Assembly (NCBI GenBank): GCA_030685235.1
Contig: MU839215.1
Location: forward strand, 56,946-120,945
Length of the DNA: 64,000 nucleotides
Source: Copromyces sp. CBS 386.78
Lineage: Eukaryota > Ascomycota > Sordariomycetes > Sordariales > Sordariaceae
Direction of reading: 5' to 3'
This document shows positions 1 through 11,480 of this stretch, one piece after another; the first letter of the stretch is position 1; every line of letters starts with the position of its first letter. The notes under the pieces are model-generated. The model saw only the letters and a program-made list of their open reading frames with translations. It had not been told where the DNA came from and searched no databases. Made by a program: the position numbers and the translations under genes.

Positions 1-779
1 CAAGTTTAATAATATAATTTATTACATTATATTTTTCGAACTTCCTTAATCTATAATTATAATTTTCGCTAATTTTTTCGAAAATTTTGATTAGGAAGAA
101 GGTCTCTTTATTTTATACGAATATTTCGAAATAGCCTTTTTCTTCTCTTAAACCCTTATTTTTTAATTTATTATTATACTTTTTAATCGCTTTTATTGTA
201 TTAACTTCGAATATTACGACGATTTTAAAAGCGATTTTTAATATTCTAAAGAGGAATTTAGGACGACTTATTAGGTAATTAATAATACTTAATCTAATTT
301 TAATTAAAAGAATTTCGACTATATAAACTTTAAATTTACTTATAATACTTTTAAGTAGAATATTACTATAATTAACCCTATCAATAAAATATTTTTCTGT
401 TAAACGGTAGAGAATCCGCTTATTTTTATTAGTAAGGAGAATATTAATACCGCCTATAAACATAAGATCTTTAAAGTTTAGCGCTTCCGTATTTTATCTT
501 AGTAGAAGTACGATTTATTATTTTATATCGATAAGGACGTTAAAATTATTTATATAATTATATTATTCGGCCTGGAATTTTTTTCTAATATTTAAAACGA
601 TTTCGACGTTATTTAGAATAATAGTAATAAGGATATTTGGCGTTGGAAAACCGGTATTAAATTTATAAAATATTTTATTTTTCGTTTTTAAAATATTAAT
701 TTCAAAATAGATATTAATCGCCGTTTTAAAGAATTATATATAAAGAATTTATTGTTCGCGGAATTCGAATTTAAATTAA
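1..779. other. AT-rich 5' part of element F, no firm coding assignment
   Basis: This stretch precedes the DNA element at 780 and should be F's leader or N-terminal gag, because recognisable gag resumes on the other side. It is strongly RIP-like. An open frame on the minus strand at 113-463 (116 residues, rich in Ile, Lys, Asn) matches nothing I know and is most simply an AT-rich chance frame. I see no promoter, LTR end or RNA gene here. Confidence 0.5.
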
Positions 780-1596
780 GAGAAAGTCTATTCGCACGGT
801 CACGATTGTCTATTTGAACGGTAATCTACTTTTTCCCTCACACATATCCCTAACCCTGTCATCCCCTCCCCGCTAGTACTAGTTTCGCTCGTACTACGAC
901 CGCCAAGCTCCTAGATTATAGCCTATTATACCCCCTACATAGCATACGTATCGCTAACAGCTGTAATAATTACTAATAGCCGTAATAATTATTAATAGCC
1001 GTAATAATCGCTAATAGCTAATCGTTGATAGGCGTAATAATCGCTGACAGCTGTAATAACCGTGATAATCGCTAATAGCCGTAATAGCCGTAACAATCGC
1101 TAATAGCTGTAATAATCGCTAATAGGCGTAACAATCGCTAATAGCTGTAATAGCCGTAATAATTGCTAATAGCTATAATAATCGCTAATAGGCGTAATAA
1201 TCGCTAATAGCCGTAATAGCCGTAATAATCGCTAATAACTATAATAATCGCTAATAGGCATAATAATCGCTAATAGGCGTAACAATCGCTGACAGCCGTA
1301 ACAATCACTAACAGCCATGACAATCGCTGATAGCCAATCGCTAATAGGCGTAATAGTCGTTGATAATTGTTAGCAATTGACCGTAATTGAGTACGATTAA
1401 ATACTCTATAAAGTACAATTTAGGTACTGTAGTCTAATGTCACGCATGAAAGAATGGTAATGCCTAAATTTCTGGGCGAAATTTTCGAAAGAATACATGT
1501 GACATCTATGGCCGCGCGAGGGTTAGGGATATATGTGAGGGAAAAAGTGGATTACCGTTCAAATAGATAATCGTGACCGTGCGAATAGACTTTCTC
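780..1596. mobile_element. Inverted-repeat DNA element 1 (817 bp), minisatellite core
   Basis: Non-autonomous DNA element. The ends GAGAAAGTCTATTCGCACGG and its reverse complement are part of an inverted repeat of about 75 bp, running in to an 'agggttagggat' block near 1520. It is flanked by a perfect 8-bp duplication TAAATTAA (772-779 and 1597-1604). The terminal motif recurs 22 bp further in (a GTCTATT copy at ~805). The centre is a minisatellite (~955-1380). No coding capacity. Same subfamily as 34508-35254. It interrupts F. Confidence 0.88.
955..1380. repeat. 9/19-bp minisatellite inside DNA element 1
   Basis: Imperfect tandem array of two interleaved short units, roughly 'gccgtaata' and 'atcgctaata', giving a 19-bp higher-order period with added or lost 9-bp units. 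Many C/T and G/A differences between units suggest RIP-type change on top of array turnover. The same array in less mutated form fills the related element at 34508-35254. Confidence 0.8.
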
Positions 1597-1604
1597 TAAA
1601 TTAA

Positions 1605-2130
1605 TTAATTTTATAAATTTATATAATTTTAACGATTCGATAAAGGTTTATTACCTTTATAATAAAATTAATAAACGTTTTTATAACGTATTAGCGTATT
1701 GTAACCTTTTTAATACCGACGATTTTAGGAAGTAGTTAGATATTTGTCGTATTGTAGCCGGCAATTTTAAGGACGCTAATTATTATTATAAGATGAATAT
1801 TTGTATTTTGGACATTAGCGGTTCGAATAATAATAATAATAATATTACTTTTAGAGGCGGCGGAGACTTTAATTCCTGTAATGCTAACGAAGTTTTTATT
1901 AGTTAGGGAGGAAATAAAATGGATTTCGACGCCGTCGATTTTATAGTTTTTATTTATAAAAATATTTTCGATTAATATTTTCGTAATAGTTTCTACCGTT
2001 ATTATAGCAAATCCGGCTATATTGTTCGCGATTATACTATATTAGTTAATTATAATTTTTAGGGCCCCTAGTACTTTCCTAGTAAGAAAATAAAGAAAAA
2101 TAAAGGTTGTAATAAAGGTTGTAATTAAAA
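1605..2130 (+). pseudogene. gag: Element F gag remnant with CCHC zinc knuckle
   Basis: Decayed nucleocapsid end of gag, the structural protein that packages retrotransposon RNA. Reading 1625-2040 in one frame with stops skipped gives a plausible protein with an Asn run and a Gly-Gly-Gly segment. It ends in a knuckle-like CX2CX4HX4C pattern at ~1991-2038, read as FYRYYSKSGYIVRDYT, where Cys-to-Tyr changes are single G-to-A transitions. A Lys-rich tail follows to ~2130. The N-terminal part of gag lies on the other side of the DNA element at 780. Confidence 0.65.
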
Positions 2131-2389
2131 ATAAATCTATGTTACTAGTACTATTCTAATTACTTTGGTTGCCCTAGCCGCCCCTACTAAGCCCGCCGCT
2201 AGTGGCGAATATTATAATAATTAGGAAAACGCTTAGCCTTTGTATATAGTTGCGTATAGAGGTTTGGCCGGGTTATATTTAAGAGATAAGTTTTAGGTTC
2301 TATAGAATTAGAGGTTTTGGAGGAAATTAAAATTTAATTATTAAATAATTTTACTTCCTTAAATTTAATATTTTTATCTTTTTATATTG

Positions 2390-2770
2390 TAATCTATTCG
2401 TATAAAGACTATTATATTACCTTTATTAATAGCGGTTGTTCCGCTTTTGTACTCATTAATCGCTCCTTTATTATTAAGAATAACTTTCTCTATTTCCAAT
2501 TATTAAAGGCGAAGAAGCTTATTTTTATTAACGGAATAATTAAGGGTATTATTTTTAAAGGAATAATAGTTAAATTTTGGATTGGCTATTATAAGGAGAT
2601 TATTACTTTTTTAGTTTATAATATTTCTAGGAAATACCTAATTATTTTAGGCTTTTTATAAATATAATACTATCGGTTAAAAATCGATTACGAGTAATAT
2701 AATATATATTTTAGTTATGCTACTTATTAAAGCCGTTATTTATTAGCGGATTTCTTTAAATATTAGATAG
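2390..2770 (+). pseudogene. Element F retropepsin-like protease remnant
   Basis: Aspartic protease domain of the Ty3 polyprotein, which would cut gag-pol. At 2419-2460 the reading TFINSGCSAFVLIN matches the fungal Ty3 pattern L-I-D-S-G-C-(S/T)-x-F, with the catalytic Asp replaced by Asn (GAT to AAT, RIP-type). It lies between the gag knuckle and RT, as expected. Inactive. Confidence 0.75.
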
Positions 2771-3879
2771 CGGTATTTAGAACTTTTATTAATTAGGTTT
2801 CGGTAATTTTCATTTATTAAACCCTTCTTCCGCCAATTAAAAAGGAGGAGACCGAATCTCCTTTTTTAATTATTAAGAAGGAGGAATTTCGCTTTTTAAT
2901 TATTAAGAAAGAGAAAATTAAGAAAATTGTAGCGGAATCTGCTCTAGAGCCTTTATCCGTTTTTAAATTCCTATATACTATTATTAAATTTATTCTGAAA
3001 ATTAATCCTAAAATTAGTTACCGTATAGTCCCTATTCCTATTAAAGCGCTAGTAGCTTGGAGGGTTAAATTTAAAATTGCTATTATTAATATTATTATTC
3101 TCTTTATTAAAATTAAAAGCCCTATATTTTATAAATTTTACGTCCGTATAAATAGTTGCTATATTTTAATTAGTATATATCGTTTTTAGTTTTAATACCG
3201 TTGTTTTTATAATTCTAATTATAAATTTAATTCTAATAATATTAAAATATTTAACGTAGCTACGTGCAATTTTATTTATGAGAAATAATAATTATAACTA
3301 TACCTTACGAATTACGCCGAAATTAAGAAGCTAGCGGCTATAACGGATTTTTAGGATTTAAATTTAATTGAGGAAATAGTTAATAGTATTATAAAAGGCG
3401 ATAAAAGGAAGTATAAGGAAAGTTTACCCTTCGTATTCTATATTTTTATTAATAAAATAATTAGTATTTATATTTTAAAAAATACCCGCGAAGCTATAAT
3501 TTTAATTAAAGCGATTAATTTTACTGGAAATTTCGAGACCGATACGCTGATATACGAAAAAATTATTTAATAGATATATTTAGCTAAAGTCGACGAAGAA
3601 GATATAAAGAAGTTTTTCGATAAGGTAGACTAATTATTAAAAATTAAGGAAAAGATTATTAAGATTTTAAACCGTTTTAAAGGATAGAAGTATATTAGCG
3701 AAGTCGTTGCTTTTTTACATTCGCTAACGGAGGAGATCCTTCCTTATCGCTCGTACAATTATAAAATCGAATTATAATTAAAAGAATAACTTCTTAACGT
3801 ACGGCTACGCTATATATTATTTATAAAAATAATTATTATTAAAAAATGAATTAATAATAATTTAAAGAAGAAATTTATT

Positions 3880-4990
3880 TAATTATTATAATTTGTAGCT
3901 ATTTCCCCCTTTTTACTAATTAAGAAACCTAGAGGCGGAGTCTATATTTATATAAATTATTATAGTATTAATAATATTATAATAAAGATATATTATCCGC
4001 TGCCGCTAATCAAAATTTTTTTTAATATTATTTATAAAATCAAGATCTTTACGAAATTTGAATATTATCGCTACGTTTAATAGGATCTATATTAAGGAGG
4101 GGTATAAATAATTTATTACCTTTATTACCCGCTTTAATTTCTACGAATTTATTATATATCCTTTTAATTTATAAGGCGCGTTGGGAACCTTTTAAAACTA
4201 TATTAATAAAATTTTATATAATATTTTTAACGTTTATACTATTATTTATTTCGACAATATTTTAATTTATTCTAATAATAAAGAAGAATATAAAGAATAT
4301 ATTAAGGAAGTTTTATAGAGGATAATTAAAGTAAGGCTCTAAATCGATATTAATAAATACGAATTCTATATGTAGCGAATTAAGTATTTAAATTTTATTA
4401 TTACCCTAAGCGGTCTTAAAATAGATTTAGAGAAGGTCTTTATAATTACGATATAGGAAGTTCCGGATTTTAAGAGGTCGTTTTAGCGCTTCTTAGGATT
4501 CGCCAATTTCTACCGTCGTTTTATTAAGCATTTTTCTATTATCGCCGGCCTACTATACGAATTAATTAAGAAAACGGTAGAATAGGAATAGGATAAATAG
4601 TATTAAAAATCTTTCGAAATATTTAAAAAGGTTTTTAATAGCGGACCCGTTCTTCGTATTTACAATTAATTTAAATAGACTATTATAAAAACAGACGCTT
4701 CTAATTGGGTTTATAGCGGTACATTATTATAATACAATAATAACAGTATTTTTTACCCTATCGCTTACTTTAACTAACGGTATTCTTTAATCGAATATAA
4801 TTATAATATTTATAATAAAGAATTATTTATTATTATTAAAATATTAGAGGAGTAGCGCCCCGAATTAAAAGGAATATAATAATTATTTGAAGTCCTTACG
4901 GATTATAAGAATTTAAAGTCCTTTATTATTAATAAGTAGTTTACCCCTTAATATATATAGTAGTCCTAATTTCTCTCTCAATTTAATTTT
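3880..4990 (+). pseudogene. Element F reverse transcriptase and RNase H remnant
   Basis: RT/RNase H that would copy element RNA to DNA. Reading through stops, ~3905-4090 aligns with the fungal Ty3 RT start (KKPRGG, then YYPLPLIK, then KIFTK). At ~4215-4265 there is QNYINKILYNIFNVYT followed by YFDNILIYS, the YxDD box with the second Asp as Asn. Conserved LGF-like and FANFYRRF segments lie at ~4490-4520. RNase H begins near 4690 with TDASNW. Many Gln/Trp codons are stops, so it is non-functional. Confidence 0.85.
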
Positions 4991-5269
4991 ATAATTAAAT
5001 ATAGGCTAAGTTCGTTGTAAGTACGTTTAAACGCCTTAAATAAAAAATTAGAAGATTTGCTTAAAAACGAAGCCGACGAACGGCTATTAATTAAGAATAA
5101 AATTTTATTCCATTATAATATTTTTATTAATAGATTTTTCGTTCTAAAGAATAGAGAGGAAATTATTAACGTCGGGACTAAATATATTTATAATTTAAAG
5201 GTAATAAATAATAAATTTATTAATAATTTAATTACGGAGAATTATAAAAAATTAATATTTTTATAAAAT

Positions 5270-6740
5270 TTATTCGCTTACTTATCGGACCCTAACCGCC
5301 GTATATAATTTAAAGAGGTAAAAGATTAATTAAAAAAGGTATTCTTCGCTAAATATAGGGTAATATAGGGATAAGCCTACTTTCGAAGCGCCGTTATCGT
5401 CGACCCTAATAATACCGAACTTTAATTCTAATTCCTCTACTATATATATAATTTACTATTTACTAATTACTTAAATTATAAAAAAACTTATTTATTACTT
5501 TCCTAATCTTTCTTCTAACAAGGGATATTTAATATTATTAGGGCCTATTATAAGGTTTATCTATTATATACTAAATTTAAACTATTATGATATTCCCTGT
5601 ACGGGTTTTTAAAGCTACTAGCGGTACTTTTTATATTATAGAAGGACATTTTTATAAATTATATTACCTTTTTAATTCCCTACGTACGCCGGGGTTAAAA
5701 ATTCAAATACATAGCCGTCGTCGTTAATTATTTAACGAAAATATAATATTTTATTCCTATTATCGGCCTTATAACTAAGGAATTAGTAATAGCCTATTAG
5801 ATTCTATTACATTAAATTGCGGTTCTTAATTAGTTTTATAATTCTAAAGAATATTATCCTCCCGCTTAAAAATAATTTTTAAACTCTCCTTCGTATTCTA
5901 CCTAATTATTAACGGTTAAATAGAATATATCAATATAAAAATAGAGAAATATTTTCGTTTCTATATTAATTAGGCGTAGGATAATTAGGTAAATTGGCTC
6001 CTAATTACAGAATTTACTAATAATAATTTAGTTTCTAAAATAACGGGAATATCCTTTTTCTTTACTAATTACAATTTCTACCCTTATATAGGTATTAAAC
6101 TAGCGAAATTGTACCCGTTAAATCTATTAATTTAGTAATAAACAAAGTATTTTAAAGCTAACGAAGTAGCTAACTATTTTAAAAAAGTATTAGAATTCGT
6201 TACGGACTAAGTAAAATAAATTTAATAATAATACGAAATTAACGTTAATATTCGATAAACGGATATCCCGAAATATAGAGCGGGAAATAAAATCTTATTT
6301 AATAGGGAGAATTTCAATACCGGCCGCCCATACGTAAAATTTACCCCCCTTTTTAAAAGTCCGTTCGAAATTATTAAAACGGATAATTATAAAATTATAT
6401 TTAAATTCCTTATTAATACAAAATATAATTTAACCTTTTACGTTAATAAAGTTAAATTATAAGCCGAAGTAAATATTTTAGGATAATTAGAAGTATAAGA
6501 AAGGGACGTTCGTATAAATTACAGCTATAATATAAAGAGGATTAATAACGAAGAGGATTTAGTAGAATAGGATTTCGTTAAAATCGACGGCTGTTATAAA
6601 GTAATTAACGGTCGTTAAGAATATTTCATTATTTAAATATTATTTTGTTAGCCTTTATAATAGCCGCGTATTAATATAACTATATCCTCCAATACGATAT
6701 AATAATTTTACGAAGTATATTCGGAGGCTCTAATACTTTT
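5270..6740 (+). pseudogene. Element F integrase and chromodomain remnant
   Basis: Integrase plus C-terminal chromodomain of a chromovirus. Around 6300-6470 the frame shows the usual post-catalytic integrase block (YVKF..P.FKSPFEIIKT..). At ~6560-6720 a segment reading DGCYKVINGR, then EYFI, then PRINITISSNTI matches a chromodomain (Glu-Tyr-Leu-Val-Lys-Trp core and the Trp-Glu-Pro turn) with Trp and Gln codons as stops. Chromodomains of this class target insertion to methylated histone H3K9 heterochromatin, which fits the setting. The active-site DDE residues were not traced individually. Confidence 0.7.
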
Positions 6741-6955
6741 AAATTAGTTAGCGGCGGAACGGAAGTAGAAGAGGACGTTAGAAGAGATAGAAAAGCCGGT
6801 TATAGAAGCGGAGGCTCTACGAATAAAGTACGAAAGGAAATCGTTACAATTAACGGCTATAAAAATTTTTTACAGTTGGATTGAACGTTTAATAAGGTTA
6901 TTTATTATTTTATATAATTTTAGTTAATTATATAGTTTTTTTTAATCCGAAGAAG

Positions 6956-7190
6956 TATTATAGGGTTAGCCTATATTATATATACTAGTAATAGTAGTTC
7001 TCTAAGACTATTATTACTATTTCGGTTAATTGGCTGCGGCCTCCCGCTATAGACCTACTAGGGTTTATAGCTCGAGTCCTATAAAAGCCTATCTCCCGAA
7101 CGTACTTCTACACTTCTCTTCCTTTCCTCTCTTCGTGCAATTACGTATATCTTATATCTACACCCAACCTCTCGCCCTCTACCCGTGATA
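6956..7190 (+). repeat. 3' LTR of element F (235 bp)
   Basis: Starts TATTATAGGG (a RIP-altered TG start) and ends CCCGTGATA, imperfect inverted termini. It follows a purine run (cgaagaag). A TATA box (TATAAAA, 7080-7086) and a pyrimidine-rich stretch (7107-7135) look like the U3/R promoter. The sequence is related to, but not the same as, the LTR at 58855-59086. No second copy in the window, so boundaries rest on termini and context. Confidence 0.65.
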
Positions 7191-7399
7191 CCTATCTATT
7201 TACTACTTCTACTATTATTATAACTATTAAACTTACTAGTATTTTACTTTATTTACCTTTAAATAAAATAGTAACAATAATATTTATCTTCGGTACAATA
7301 TTTACCGGTTTACCTTCCTCCGGTATTTCATTTATCGATTTACTTTTATAATTAAACTCTTTTAATTATATTAAATATCTTTCTTCGTAGTTTCTTACT

Positions 7400-9134
7400 A
7401 ATTCTTACGCAATTTCTATAAATGAATTATAGTATAGACTTCCCTAAGGATATTATTAATTATATTCAACGCTATAACTTTTATACTTTACTTAATATTC
7501 GATTAACGGCTTACCTCCTTACTATATTATCCTTTTATTTATAATTCTTTCGACCTCGTATAATTACTAATCTTCGGTATCCCTATTTACTATAATCTAT
7601 TTAATTAATTCTTCGGTACGACAGAAGGGGTCTTTACCGTCTAAATATTCCCTCAAATAATTTACCGAAATAACTAAATAGATTTTTTAAAATAAGGGTA
7701 ATTCCAATTCATATACGAGGTTATTTACCTTTCGCTTAATTATAAAGGGGCCTACTCGTTAATCGGCATATTTATATAACTTCGTTCTTAAAATATAGTA
7801 TCCCTTATATAACTATAATATTACTTTATCTCCTACGCTAAATTATAATAATTTATATCCCTTATTAAATATAAATATATATTTAATTATTACCTAATTA
7901 ATTACTTCGACCGCTTTACGTTAATATAAATTCCTAATAGCCTAGAGGTCGTTATTAATATAATCCCTAGGTTTCAATAAATCCAGCGCTATATTAAGTT
8001 TAAACCTTAGTACAATTTCGTTAGGCATTCGTCCTAGAAGTATCGATAAACTATTATTTAAATTATATTAAAATACTAATAGGATATTTAGCTACGGTAT
8101 ATCTAGGTTCTCGGCCGTATAATACCGCAATATAATTTCAACCTCTTAATTACATTATTCTATTTAGCCGTTCGCTTTTAATTTCTACGCCGTAGTATAC
8201 AATAATATAGCACTTAATTTCTTAAATACTACCTTCTATACTACTAATAAAAACTTAGAATCTCTATCCGATATAAATATATAAAATAATCCCTAATTAT
8301 AAAATAATAATATTATAATTAAACGTTCTACCTATTATTCGGCTATCTAATCGGTCTAGCTTAGTATTAATATTATCTTCTTACTATAATTATAAATAAT
8401 TATTATTAGAGTATTGTAATTATCCCCTTCCTATACTATTAATTAATTAGGTTATATAGGTAGGCCTACGATAAAATTTATATAAATAGTATAATAAAGT
8501 ATAGGTTGTAGTTTGAGCGGTTTTAGCTACCTTAGTATAGCCTTTCGATTTATTTTCAATCTTATATACTAGGGGTAATATCTAATATAGCGCTTTAACG
8601 CCTTAATTATCCTTAGGAAGTTTAAACTATCTAATTCTTATATTATCCTTATTAGGCTAAAGTAGTACCGTTTATTATAAATTAATTTCAAGATTTCTTA
8701 TATATAATTAGCCGGTACGTATAGTTTCGTTGTACCTCTCTATAGATAATAGTATAATAAGCTATCGTTTAGCCGAAAAGGGAATTATTTATTTACGTTT
8801 AGCCCGAGCTTCGCGTTGCGTTCGTTATACTCGCGTAGTTTCTATATAATAGAATTATAATACTTATCTTTCTCGTATCCTTCAATAAATTTTATTTTAA
8901 TTTCTTCGCTTATATAAACGTAAATAGAATATATAACGTCCTTTTAAATATTATTTAATTCGCTAATATCTAGTTGTAGCTCTATTTTAGCGCTTAATAG
9001 TCTAAAGAAGGTATTTAATACATTATTAACTTTACTTAGTATATAACGTATATTTAATTTAAATTATAATAAATATATTAAAGCAATAATTAATTAGGAA
9101 TTTAATTTCGTTAAATCCGTCGTATTAAATATAA
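7400..9134 (-). pseudogene. Element A RNase H C-terminus, integrase and chromodomain
   Basis: Continuation of A's pol beyond the B insertion. From 9130 down to ~8960 the minus frame reads NTTDLTKLN, LNIRYILSKVNNVLNTF and RLLSAKIELQ, the end of Ty3 RNase H. Around 8790-8650 it reads FPFRLNDSLLY and YNKRYYFSLIRII, the HHCC finger region that opens integrase (His to Tyr changes are C-to-T/G-to-A type). At ~7560-7430 YEVERIINKRII, GGKPLIEY and VKYKSYSVEYN form a chromodomain core. Stops replace Gln/Trp throughout. Confidence 0.78.
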
Positions 9135-9340
9135 TGATCTGGAGTGGAAAACACCACACAGGAAGAGAGACCAGCTCCCTACCACAGAAAAACTAATTCA
9201 ACTAATATAAAAATTATAAGAATTAATACTTTAGAGAGGAGAGTAGATCTGCCGTAAAATAGTTCCTATCCGTAAAATGAAGACGAGGAAATCCTTATAT
9301 TCCAACTATCGACTACCTAGGAGGAGATTAGAGCCAATAT

Positions 9341-9515
9341 TCTTGTGCCCAGCCGGCTCACGGTCAGCCGTGCCTGCCGGGCTGGGCCCACTTCTTCCTA
9401 GCACCACCACCATGCTTAGCTAGGTTTTTCCCCACGATCGTTCGTAGCCTTGTTTCCTTTTACAATACAACATCATCTTTCTCTCTCTCGCTTTCTTTGT
9501 CCCTGTGGTCCAAGA
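9341..9515 (+). repeat. 5' LTR of copia Cp
   Basis: 175 bp, GC-richer than surroundings. Ends TCTTG...CAAGA are inverted rather than the common TG...CA. An internal GC-rich palindrome around 9348-9385 (gcccagcc / ggctgggc) could fold as a hairpin. The pyrimidine-rich stretch at 9476-9500 is typical of R/U5. An open frame at 9450-9650 is not a gene; it spans LTR and leader. Confidence 0.9.
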
Positions 9516-9529
9516 GGTTATAAGCCCTC
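9513..9529 (+). promoter_or_regulatory. Possible half-tRNA primer-binding site of Cp
   Basis: The sequence AGAGGTTATAAGCCCTC at the LTR edge is the complement of a 17-nt anticodon arm with a UAU-type loop (stem GAGGG/CCTC, loop CTTATAA). Copia-class elements are known to use internal tRNA fragments cut at the anticodon loop as primers. This is inference from sequence shape only; the tRNA gene of this genome is not in the window. Confidence 0.5.
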
Positions 9530-9639
9530 TCGCGCAAAAGCGCACATTCATCTGAATACCGTTACGCTTTCCGCAGCGTTTGCAGTAACTTTGGAAGCTA
9601 TCGTATCGTTTGCGACGGCGACCGCCAAACCCCTCCCTC

Positions 9640-9800
9640 GTCGCAATTAAGTTAAATCGAAGCGTATTTTTCGTTGCGATTAAATTAAATCGAAGCGTAT
9701 TACCGACCCTTCGTTGTAATTAAGTTAAATTATTACGTATTTCATCCTCCTCGTTATAATTAAGTTAAATTAAGATGCAATCTTCGTTATAATAGAATTA
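9640..9800 (+). repeat. Imperfect tandem repeats in the Cp leader
   Basis: About four degenerate copies of a unit like cgttgcaattaagttaaat(cgaagcgtatt), spaced 35-50 bp, lie between the primer-binding region and gag. They become more AT-rich in the 3' direction. Possible packaging or leader structure; function unknown. Confidence 0.6.
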
Positions 9801-10039
9801 GACCGCTTCGCTTCCCCGACCTTTTATCGTACTCAAATTAGATTGCCTCGCTTTATATATTTCAAACGATTTAATTAAACTAATATAAAATTCGACAATT
9901 ACTTTAACAATTACTTCTCGAAATGTATAAAAAATCCTTCTCCCCTCTAAGATTTCTAAAATAATTCCTCTCCCTCTATAACCTACTTATATTTAATCTA
10001 TCGAATAAATATTTAGAAAACTACATTATAGCGAACCCT

Positions 10040-11480
10040 TTACCCCGCCCTCCCTTGCTAAATATAGCCCCAATAGTAAGCCCCTAAATATTAAACGGAT
10101 AGTTATTCAAATTTATATTAATAAAGACGATTTAATCCGTTAAATTTAATATTAGCCAAATTTCATAGTTATAAGGATATTAGAATTAGGAAGAATAGAA
10201 ATCCGAAGTCGCAATAACGATAAATTACTATAGACTATTCAACTTCCTACGAATTAACTTCAAAATCTATATTTCCGTAATAGACGAAATTAAAGAAATA
10301 TTCCGATAAGGACGATTTCAAATATATACTATCCTTCGAAATTATATTAAACCTATTATATTAAAATTTTAAATTTACGGCTATACCTTCGATAAATTCT
10401 CGGACAAAAATCCCTATACCCTATAGTAAGTATTTAAGTAAATTATATTAGCCGTATTAAAATTTAGTAAGGGAGATATAGTTAAAGAATTTTATAATAT
10501 AGATTAAGAATACTATAATAATTTACAAACGTATTTTACCTAATATAATTAATTCTAAATAACGATTAAGAGTATAGGTATTAATATAAACGAATATATT
10601 AAATCGATTATTTTACTTAAAGGTTTAGAATTTTATAATAAGTATTAAATTGAAAACTAATATAATTTAATAGATTCGGATTTACTAAATTATTAAAGTA
10701 TCTTTAATAAAGTTATAAAACTAATAAACAAATAATAATTTAATATTTATCTCGCCGTTAATAGGAAGATATTTATAACTACTACTATATTAGTACAACC
10801 CTCTTCCTCTTCGATAACGATTAAAATTAAATATTCGGATCCCAAATATAATTGTATATATAATAATAGAATTACTAACCCTTATTATAAACCTTATAAT
10901 TATTATTACCCTAAAGGCGATATAATATATTATAAATTACACCTAGAATTCAATCCTAAAACCCTACGAATTAATTTATCCGTTAACCCCTAAGTTAATA
11001 GGGTAGTACTATTATTCGACTCCGCCCCGGTAGGGGGTATAGTTAACCTAACTTACAATAACGACGTCTATTACTCCTTAATAACTATTACTAATTATAA
11101 TAATTATAAAGATAATTTAATTAATAATATAGACGGCTTTACTTTAATAGTATTATTAGGAAATAATAGAGATTAGGTCTATTTAAATATAAATACCTTA
11201 AACTACCTCTTTAATGACGAAAAGTAATTCTTATCTATTAATAAATTCGATAAATTAATATCTTTTAATATTGTAAATAAAAGTAGGGTACAATTAACCT
11301 ATAGAGGTAAAGTTATATTAAAATACATATATCCGAATAATTAAATAATTAACTTACTACTATATAATTTTATACTAACTAAGAACACCCCGATAAACCT
11401 TATATTAATAAAATAATTAAAGAGAGCAAACTTTATTATTAATGGAAAGAATAATAAAATAATCGTTAAAAAAAGCGGCT
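10040..11480 (+). pseudogene. gag: Copia Cp gag and protease remnant
   Basis: Decayed N-terminal half of the copia polyprotein. The 10100-10750 frame reads as an Asn/Glu/Lys-rich capsid-like protein with stops at Gln/Trp. At ~10845-10920 a Cys/Tyr-spaced segment (KYNCIYNNRITNPYYKPYNY) fits a degraded zinc knuckle. At ~11010-11050 VVLLFDSAPVGGI fits the aspartic protease site (DSGA in relatives, here DSAP). The fit to gag is by position and composition rather than a strong motif. Confidence 0.55.

Larger units (their letters stand above)
1..7190 (+). mobile_element. Ty3/gypsy chromovirus F, decayed, 5' end outside window
   Basis: Plus-strand Ty3-type LTR retrotransposon. In order I can read a gag CCHC knuckle (~1990), PR (~2420), RT (~3890-4620), RH (~4690), IN (~5270-6400), a chromodomain-like segment (~6540-6720) and a 3' LTR (6956-7190). 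The domain order PR-RT-RH-IN is that of Ty3/Metaviridae. All frames are closed by TAA/TAG at positions where Gln or Trp is expected, and catalytic Asp codons have become Asn, as RIP predicts. A DNA element is inserted at 780-1596. The 5' LTR is not in the window. The 5 bases after the 3' LTR are CCTAT (7191-7195), the expected target duplication to look for upstream. Confidence 0.85.

Noticed and set aside
113..463. 116-residue minus-strand open frame
   Set aside because: Composition is that of random AT-rich sequence, no motif, and it lies where plus-strand gag or leader of F is expected.
955..1380. CRISPR-like short repeats
   Set aside because: Units are contiguous with no unique spacers, and the DNA is eukaryotic by content; it is a minisatellite.
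9513..9529. tRNA gene fragment
   Set aside because: Only an anticodon-arm complement is present at an LTR edge; no acceptor, D or T arms nearby. Better explained as a primer-binding site.
9450..9650. 66-residue open frame at the start of Cp
   Set aside because: Spans the 5' LTR and leader; the paired 3' LTR gives a different frame (15059-15301), as expected for non-coding DNA.
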